Assembly: GCF_007066085.1 (NCBI RefSeq)
Contig: NZ_CP041405.1
Span: 2,991,001-3,055,000 of the forward strand
Direction: 5' to 3'
DNA from: Paenibacillus thiaminolyticus
Lineage (GTDB): Bacteria > Bacillota > Bacilli > Paenibacillales > Paenibacillaceae
DNA: 64,000 bases
Below, one piece after another: positions 57,230 to 64,000 of the stretch. A program made the position numbers and the translations under genes. Position 1 is the first letter of the stretch; the number at the start of each line of letters is the position of its first letter. The notes below the pieces were generated by a model, which ran no database searches, had not been told where the DNA came from, and saw only the letters and a program-made list of their open reading frames with translations.

Positions 57230-57329
57230 CAATGAGTTAATGCCAATTTTTGAGTGCAGATAGAAACCGAACCACAAGCCAGCAGCCTGGAAGTATTTTT
57301 TATTCCCGTGTAACCTTTTCCCTGCCAGG

Positions 57330-57745
57330 TGCCTATGGCAGCCTTGGATTCGGCCCCTACGAACGAACCGTCCGAATCCGTTATTGTACAGCTTAATGAG
57401 CTATCCGGAAACATACCCGCTCAATTCGACATGTCTGTAAAGGATGGCTCGAAGGTTACGAGCAGCCTTACGATTTGACTGTGCCGGTTACCACAAATAC
57501 AAAAGACAATATCATTTTGGTTCCCGAGGAACCGACGAAATCGTATGGGACATTAACTTCACCATAGAAAAGCTGGAACTGACGCCGTTATCCATAACCT
57601 GTGTCTAAAGCTAACTGGCGAACCAAGCATCGGTGGCATAAGCGATATTAATGCCGATATTATTGATGAGCATGGTCGCACACTGGAGGTGCTGAGCGGG
57701 AGAAGGAATATATTCCAGAACTTGAGTTCACCATTCCGGTAAATC
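57330..57745 (+). pseudogene. Decayed secreted or anti-sigma-like protein gene (DUF4179-type?)
   Basis: Protein-like pieces appear in shifting plus-strand frames: VQLNELSGNIPAQFDMSVKD, YEQPYDLTVPVTTNTKDNII, WDINFTIEKLELTPLSIT, and GGISDINADIIDEHGRTLEV. The order and style (short beta strands and a W-x-I-x-F-x-I block) resemble the C-terminal part of large DUF4179-type membrane-anchored proteins of Paenibacillus, often anti-sigma partners. At least three frameshifts or stops separate the pieces and no start is visible. A plus-strand terminator follows. Confidence 0.5.
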
Positions 57746-57784
57746 CATGCCCTGCCGATTAGCGAGGCAGAGCATAGTCAACAC

Positions 57785-57818
57785 GAAACCCGATTCGAGC
57801 ATTCGCCGATCGGGTTTT
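57785..57818 (+). terminator. Terminator of the decayed plus-strand gene
   Basis: Stem AAACCCGAT/ATCGGGTTT with a 13-base loop, then TTG on the plus strand. It lies about 40 bp past the decayed gene. Confidence 0.6.
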
Positions 57819-57939
57819 GTCATGATAGTCAAGCAATTACGCCCGCCTCCTGCGATGCACGAATTGGCTGGCCGTACGTTCCCAAAGGTGCTCTCATCCT
57901 CGTTCCCCGATGATAAGGGCCCTCTGTTACGTTCCACAG

Positions 57940-58135
57940 CTGCTAAAGCCTGCAAAATTGCAGTATTCTCGCCGCTCAATTTTTCGGTACAAGAAATTCC
58001 TGCAAATCTCCATCAATTTCCCGCTATTCCGTTCAAAATGACGATTAGACTGACAAAAAACTGCACTTTTGCAGGAATCCTCTTGATTAGCGCCTGGAGC
58101 CGAAGAAATACTGTAAATTCGCAGGATTACTTTAC
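57940..58135. repeat. Region of reiterated CCTGCAAAA-TGCAG-type motifs
   Basis: Within 200 bp the motif recurs on both strands: CCTGCAAAATTGCAG (57951-57965), TTCCTGCAAATC, CTGCACTTTTGCAGG (58060-58074) and CTGTAAATTCGCAGG. Two of the units are imperfect palindromes. It looks like an interspersed intergenic repeat rather than coding DNA, although an open frame (57747-58139) crosses it. Confidence 0.45.
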
Positions 58136-58204
58136 TTAGGCAGCCTCTCCGCTTGAAAAGTGGTCGTATCCGATGCCTCAAGCAGACCAGATCGCCTTTA
58201 AATG

Positions 58205-58229
58205 CAACAAAACCGCCCTATGGCGGTTA
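58205..58229 (-). terminator. Terminator of tRNA cassette 3
   Basis: Stem AACCGCC/GGCGGTT with a 4-base loop, followed by TTTTGTT on the minus strand. Confidence 0.7.
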
Positions 58230-58242
58230 AATGATGAATTTA

Positions 58243-58316
58243 TGGAGCGGGTGATGGGAATCGAACCCACGCTACCAGCTTGGAAGGCTGGAGTTCTACC
58301 ATTGAACTACACCCGC
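58243..58316 (-). tRNA. tRNA-Gly(TCC), cassette 3
   Basis: Same sequence as the other two copies; anticodon TCC, CCA encoded. Confidence 0.96.
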
Positions 58317-58323
58317 AAATGAA

Positions 58324-58400
58324 TGGTCGGGACGACACGATTTGAACATGCGACCCCCTGGTCCCAAACCAGGTGCTCTACCAAGCTGAGCTACGTCCCG
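58324..58400 (-). tRNA. tRNA-Pro(TGG), cassette 3
   Basis: Same sequence as the other two copies; anticodon TGG, CCA encoded. Confidence 0.96.
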
Positions 58401-58423
58401 ATGTATGTATCCATTTGTTAAAG

Positions 58424-58500
58424 TGGCGCGCCCTGAGAGATTCGAACTCCCGACCTTTTGATTCGTAGTCAAACGCTCTATCCGGCTGAGCTAAGGGCGC
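58424..58500 (-). tRNA. tRNA-Arg(ACG), cassette 3
   Basis: Same sequence as the other two copies; anticodon ACG, CCA encoded. Confidence 0.96.
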
Positions 58501-58508
58501 ATTTATTC

Positions 58509-58583
58509 TGGAGCGGACAACGGGATTCGAACCCGCGACCCTCGCCTTGGCAAGGCGATACTCTACCACTGAGCTATGTCCGC
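58509..58583 (-). tRNA. tRNA-Gly(GCC), cassette 3
   Basis: Same sequence as the other two copies; anticodon GCC, CCA encoded. Confidence 0.96.
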
Positions 58584-58625
58584 AGCTTGTCTCTTCATCA
58601 TGTTTTATCAGAAGCGACAAGTAAT

Positions 58626-58654
58626 AATATATCATAAAACAAATACAAATGCAA
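58626..58654 (-). promoter_or_regulatory. Promoter of tRNA cassette 3
   Basis: Minus-strand TTGCAT, 17-bp spacer, TATATT, about 42 bp before the first tRNA. Confidence 0.5.
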
Positions 58655-58675
58655 TCTGAATTTTATATTTTTTTG

Positions 58676-59466
58676 TTATTGGTGCAATTTGCAAATATCG
58701 GCGCGATGCCGCTCCGTAATATGAGGACAGGTCGTGCAATGAAGCCCTGATTCGCTGCGGAACTTGAGGCAGCACACTTCCCGAATCCTCAATATTTTGC
58801 TCTCCTGTGCAGGATTCGGAATGACCGTATAGGTAAATGCCAGCGGATTAGCTTTATATTCGCCGTATAAGGCCCCTGCAGCCTCATGCAGTACCCAATC
58901 CCTATCTTCCTGCAAAAGACGGTCCTGCGCCGTTGTATGCTCCTCTGTGGCCAAAGATCGTAATAGCGTTCCAGTACGTTGGCTACGTAAGCTATAGCAC
59001 CTTAATGGAAATACCGGACACCTGCTTCATCAGTTGAAACAACCGGTTGAGTGCCCCTTGAACAAAAGCTCTAGTGGCCGATCCCGGGCGAGCTTTCGGC
59101 CCACCTCCCAATAAGGTTCAAACTCCACCTTACTGATTACATCGATATCCCCGGATGCGTCAATTGTAAGGGTAAAGGACCATTTGTCCGGATCCAGCAG
59201 CTGTCCCAGCCTGGAGAAAGCATGCATTACTCCCCCGGCAAGAGGAGGCGCATACCGCTTGATAAAGAGCGAAGCAGCCACCTTATCATCCGCACAACGG
59301 TACAGGTGCTTCGCCTCCCGCAGCAGATATCGGATTCCTGCTTCGGTAAGCAGCTCCTCCTTCGTCAGAACGGCCCGACCCGTTCAGACAAGGCAACACG
59401 CTCCCTCCCATGCAGATTGTGAATCCGGAACGTATCCATCCAGCTTGGCTGCTGTTCTCGAGACAT
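58676..59466 (-). pseudogene. FhuF-like [2Fe-2S] siderophore-iron reductase, broken
   Basis: The start MSREQQPSWMDTFRIHNLHG has AGGAGGAG upstream of the ATG at 59466. After a frameshift around 59370 the frame continues EELLTEAGIRYLLREAKHLY, then AASLFIKRYAPPLAGGVMHAF and ELLFKGHSTG. It is then broken again by a shift near 59040 and a TAG near 58996 before YVANVLERYYDLLATEEH. The tail has the family's Cys cluster: EVCCLKFRS followed by HCTTCPHI (C-C...C-x-x-C), which binds the [2Fe-2S] centre. Such proteins reduce iron from ferrisiderophores in the cytoplasm. Several independent lesions make it non-functional. No siderophore uptake genes are nearby. Confidence 0.7.
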
Positions 59467-59488
59467 CCATTCTCCTCCTGAAATCCGT

Positions 59489-59561
59489 CAAGGGTTTCAT
59501 GATACTGGTGAGCGCGGAGGGACTTGAATCCCCACGGTTGCCCGCTAGATCCTAAGTCTAG
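59489..59561 (-). repeat. Partial tRNA-Leu duplicate (attachment-site-like direct repeat, copy 1)
   Basis: 73 bp matching 60783-60855 with three mismatches. It contains the 3' half of tRNA-Leu(TAG), from the anticodon arm through the T-arm and CCA, plus half of the adjoining terminator stem. The 5' half of the tRNA is missing, so it is not functional. Duplication of a tRNA 3' end in direct orientation is the usual mark left by an integrating element. Confidence 0.7.
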
Positions 59562-59788
59562 GGGATGTGTTTCACTCGTTTCGCCTAAGCATTGATACAT
59601 AAGGATTTTTCGGTTATCCACAGGGTTTTATTCTGGTCTGTTTCCCTCTATATTAGTGTTTACAAGTAAAGCTCCGAATAGTTCGGGTCTTCGTCACAAG
59701 TGGGGACTCATCTACACCACAAATTGATGGGTATATATAGTATATTAGGAATGTATTATTACCACCACCTATTTCCAAGGAGGTTACT
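59562..59788. other. Upstream region of the small secreted protein gene
   Basis: Plus-strand TTGATG and several TATA-like boxes lie between 59725 and 59755, but the spacing is not convincing. No gene. Confidence 0.3.
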
Positions 59789-60226
59789 ATGAAAAAATCA
59801 TTAGTCGCCATTTCAACAGTGCTGATGCTGTCAACATTTACCGGATTCGCTTCTGCTGCGCCTGATTCACCTAGAATTGCACCAACTCAATCAGAAACTC
59901 TTTCAATCGAAACCGACTACGAACCAGGAGATGTTCATCACGTTGGGTACGATTCCTTCCAGAGATCATTTACTGCAAACATCCATGCTGGAAGACTTAT
60001 GGATATTTATGTAAAAAACGATGGTCCAGGAACAGTGTACATGACGTTAATACGCGATGGAAAAAATTATGCGGTAGACATTCCGATATCTTCAGGCCAA
60101 CAAAAAACAGAGACAATTGGGGTCCTTGGCGGCATTATTAATGAAAAATGGGAAGTATCCATTAATACTAAAGACGGCCATAATATGGACTTCCAGTTTA
60201 AGATAAGACAATATAGAAACAAATGA
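59789..60226 (+). CDS. Small secreted protein of unknown function
   Basis: 145 residues. A typical Sec signal peptide (KK, then a hydrophobic stretch LVAISTVLMLSTFTGF, cleavage expected after ASA near residue 23) leads into a mature domain of about 120 residues. That domain is rich in short beta strands (RSFTANIHAGRLMDIYVKND, TVYMTLIRDGKNYAVDI) and has no Cys, fitting a small beta-sandwich exoprotein. GGAGG lies six bases before the ATG and a strong terminator follows. It is the only intact gene between the two tRNA-Leu repeats, so it may be cargo of a lost integrating element. Family not recognised. Confidence 0.8.
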   Translation: MKKSLVAISTVLMLSTFTGFASAAPDSPRIAPTQSETLSIETDYEPGDVHHVGYDSFQRSFTANIHAGRLMDIYVKNDGPGTVYMTLIRDGKNYAVDIPISSGQQKTETIGVLGGIINEKWEVSINTKDGHNMDFQFKIRQYRNK

Positions 60227-60228
60227 TC

Positions 60229-60268
60229 AAAATAAAGCCTCGGAATAATCCGAGGCTTTATTTAATTG
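60229..60268 (+). terminator. Terminator of the secreted protein gene
   Basis: Stem AATAAAGCCTCGGA with its complement, loop ATAA, followed by TTTATTTAATT; a few bases past the stop codon. Confidence 0.85.
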
Positions 60269-60626
60269 GTTATATTTTTCAAACCAGAAACCAGGAATAC
60301 TTTCGATATTCCAAAACCTAAAGAAAATAAGGAAACCAGATTTTAGCGAACTTTCCTTTACAAGTATTTATTTGCTTCCCCTATATAGTGTTACTGCTCT
60401 TCTCCTTTTTTATGCACTAATTACTGTAGGGGTTGTTGTATTGATCTTTAAACGCTCAAAGAACCCCAATGTCATAAATGCGAAATTGTTATTAGTTATA
60501 ACTGTAGTTGATGCGCTTTACCTGTTTATAAGCAACTCAAATAATTTCTCGCTATTTGATGTTACGACCTTAAGGGATATATACCTAATTACAGGTCGTC
60601 TTTTTGTTTTTCAACTTTTCGTATAA
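60269..60626 (+). CDS. Possible small membrane protein or remnant
   Basis: The frame from a TTG at 60372 gives 84 residues with two hydrophobic segments (SVTALLLFYALITVGVVVLI and AKLLLVITVVDALYLFI). There is no clear ribosome site, and the protein-like pattern continues in another frame after 60626 (EDFNNLSNTTATYARVIGS), so it may be a frameshifted remnant. The stretch 60269-60371 shows nothing. Confidence 0.3.
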
Positions 60627-60760
60627 GCTATTTCCCCGAAGATTTCAACAATCTATCCAACACCACGGCCACCTATGCGCGCGTAATCGGTTCGTATATG
60701 TTATCGTTAGCAAAGGTGTTAGCACACATGATGCATCAGGTTCGGTGTATCTTCATAAAC

Positions 60761-60791
60761 AAAACAAAAAACCCTTGTCCGACAAGGGTTT
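60761..60791 (-). terminator. Terminator of the rRNA-tRNA operon
   Basis: Stem AACCCTTGTC/GACAAGGGTT with a single-base gap, followed by TTTTTTGTTTTG on the minus strand, just past tRNA-Leu. Confidence 0.85.
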
Positions 60792-60855
60792 CATGATACT
60801 GGTGCGCGTGGAGGGACTTGAACCCCCACGGTTGCCCGCTAGATCCTAAGTCTAG
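60783..60855 (-). repeat. Direct repeat copy 2 (within intact tRNA-Leu)
   Basis: 73 bp matching 59489-59561. It covers the 3' half of the intact tRNA-Leu(TAG) and the adjoining terminator arm. Confidence 0.7.
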
Positions 60856-60882
60856 TGCGTCTGCCAATTCCGCCACACGCGC
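60800..60882 (-). tRNA. tRNA-Leu(TAG)
   Basis: 83 nt with a long variable arm, anticodon TAG in stem CTAGA/TCTAG, acceptor GCGCGTG, CCA encoded. Last gene of the operon. Confidence 0.96.
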
Positions 60883-60897
60883 ATTCCGATATAAAAC

Positions 60898-60973
60898 TGG
60901 TGAGCCATGAAGGACTCGAACCTTCGACACCCTGATTAAAAGTCAGGTGCTCTACCAACTGAGCTAATGGCTC
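60898..60973 (-). tRNA. tRNA-Lys(TTT)
   Basis: Anticodon TTT in stem CCTGA/TCAGG, CCA encoded. Confidence 0.96.
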
Positions 60974-60980
60974 TCATAAA

Positions 60981-61055
60981 TGGCTGGGGATATAGGATTC
61001 GAACCTATGCATGACGGAGTCAAAGTCCGTTGCCTTACCGCTTGGCTAATCCCCA
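60981..61055 (-). tRNA. tRNA-Gln(TTG)
   Basis: Anticodon TTG in stem ACGGA/TCCGT, acceptor TGGGGAT, CCA encoded. Confidence 0.96.
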
Positions 61056-61077
61056 ACGATGTTCATATGTGACGTCA

Positions 61078-61153
61078 TGGTGCCGGCGATAGGAGGCGAA
61101 CCCACGACCTACTGATTACAAGTCAGCCGCTCTACCAACTGAGCTACACCGGC
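61078..61153 (-). tRNA. tRNA-Thr(TGT)
   Basis: Anticodon TGT in stem GCTGA/TCAGT, acceptor GCCGGTG, CCA encoded. Confidence 0.95.
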
Positions 61154-61162
61154 TTACATGAA

Positions 61163-61238
61163 TGGTGGACGCTGACGGGATCGAACCGCCGACCCTCTGC
61201 TTGTAAGGCAGATGCTCTCCCAGCTGAGCTAAGCGTCC
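61163..61238 (-). tRNA. tRNA-Val(TAC)
   Basis: Anticodon TAC in stem TCTGC/GCAGA, acceptor GGACGCT, CCA encoded. Confidence 0.96.
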
Positions 61239-61244
61239 AAGAAG

Positions 61245-61319
61245 TGGTGACCCGTACGGGATTCGAACCCGTGTTACCGCCGTGAAAGGGCGGTGTCTTA
61301 ACCGCTTGACCAACGGGCC
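61245..61319 (-). tRNA. tRNA-Glu(TTC)
   Basis: Anticodon TTC in stem CCGCC/GGCGG, acceptor GGCCCGT, CCA encoded. Confidence 0.95.
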
Positions 61320-61355
61320 TCAGGATAGCTGGTCTATAATTTGTAAAAAAAGTAC

Positions 61356-61431
61356 TGGAGCTCTCAACCGGGATCGAACCGGTGACCTCATCCTTACCAT
61401 GGATGCACTCTACCTACTGAGCTATGAGAGC
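61356..61431 (-). tRNA. tRNA-Thr(GGT)
   Basis: Anticodon GGT in stem CATCC/GGATG, acceptor GCTCTCA, CCA encoded. Confidence 0.95.
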
Positions 61432-61435
61432 AAGA

Positions 61436-61511
61436 TGGCTCCCCGAACAGGACTCGAACCTGTGACAACTCGGTTAACAGCCGAGTGCTCTACCAACTGA
61501 GCTATCAGGGA
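61436..61511 (-). tRNA. tRNA-Asn(GTT)
   Basis: Anticodon GTT in stem CTCGG/CCGAG, acceptor TCCCTGA, CCA encoded. First tRNA after 5S rRNA. Confidence 0.95.
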
Positions 61512-61576
61512 ACAGTAAGGAACAGCTCTGCGCCGCGTGAATTTGCATCAGCAAATCCACGCCCGCATCTCTGTCT

Positions 61577-61694
61577 GCTTGGCAACGTCCTACTCTCCCA
61601 GGACCCTGCGGTCCAAGTACCATCGGCGCTGGAGGGCTTAACGGTCGTGTTCGGGATGGGTACGCGTGGAACCCCTCCGCCATCGCCACCAAAC
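61577..61694 (-). rRNA. rrf: 5S ribosomal RNA
   Basis: About 118 nt containing the conserved CCCATCCCGAACACG and TAGGACGTTGCCAAGC segments on the minus strand. It lies about 57 bp after the 23S end. Confidence 0.93.
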
Positions 61695-61751
61695 AGATAA
61701 GGTATTGTACCTTAAAAACTGAATGCGAAAGTTCGTCTTACGAATCATCTT

Positions 61752-64000
<2,249 letters not shown>

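Noticed and set aside
57747..58139. Plus-strand 130-codon frame
   Set aside because: It runs through a terminator and a palindromic repeat; no ribosome site and no domain-like pattern.

Overview
The window comes from a Gram-positive, fairly GC-rich Paenibacillus. The evidence is strong GGAGG ribosome sites, the housekeeping order sigW-rsiW-cdaA-cdaR-glmM-glmS with a glmS ribozyme, rRNA-tRNA operons with encoded CCA ends, and a polymyxin-type synthetase. The P. alvei/thiaminolyticus group is a guess. Nearly every gene lies on the minus strand, so transcription runs from high to low coordinates.

Positions 1-37929 hold a polymyxin (pmx) locus. In transcription order it is a 2,4-diaminobutyrate (Dab) aminotransferase, pmxA (modules 6-9), pmxB (module 10 plus thioesterase), pmxC and pmxD (two ABC exporters) and pmxE (modules 1-4 visible; it runs off the left edge). 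Specificity residues read from the A domains give acyl-Dab1-Thr2-D-Dab3-Dab4-(module 5 outside)-D-X6-Thr7-Dab8-Dab9-Thr10. X6 is a Leu/Phe-type pocket with code DAWIVGAIVK. D-Dab3 with Thr7 points to polymyxin A/M or P rather than B, E or D. The A domains for the same amino acid are near-identical long DNA repeats.

Positions 37930-45180 are an AT-rich, decayed accessory region between the pmx locus and glmS. It holds scrambled group II intron pieces, a three-gene P-loop NTPase / GNAT-PUA-like / ASCH-like cassette with two broken members, a DNA cytosine methyltransferase fragment, an AraC-type regulator and a solitary Tn7-type tnsA. tnsA sits directly downstream of glmS and points away from it, which is the arrangement of the Tn7 right end at attTn7. 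The region therefore looks like an old Tn7-type insertion hotspot, with the pmx cluster on its far side.

Positions 45180-56174 are core chromosome: glmS with its ribozyme leader, glmM, cdaR, cdaA (c-di-AMP synthesis), rsiW, sigW (envelope-stress sigma factor) and ppc. Positions 56330-58660 carry three copies of a four-tRNA cassette (Gly-GCC, Arg-ACG, Pro-TGG, Gly-TCC), each with its own promoter, plus a decayed secreted or anti-sigma-like gene. Positions 58676-60800 hold a broken FhuF-like gene and a 1.3-kb segment flanked by a 73-bp duplication of the 3' part of a tRNA-Leu gene. Positions 60800-64000 are the tail of an rRNA operon: 23S (partial), 5S, then eight tRNAs and a terminator.
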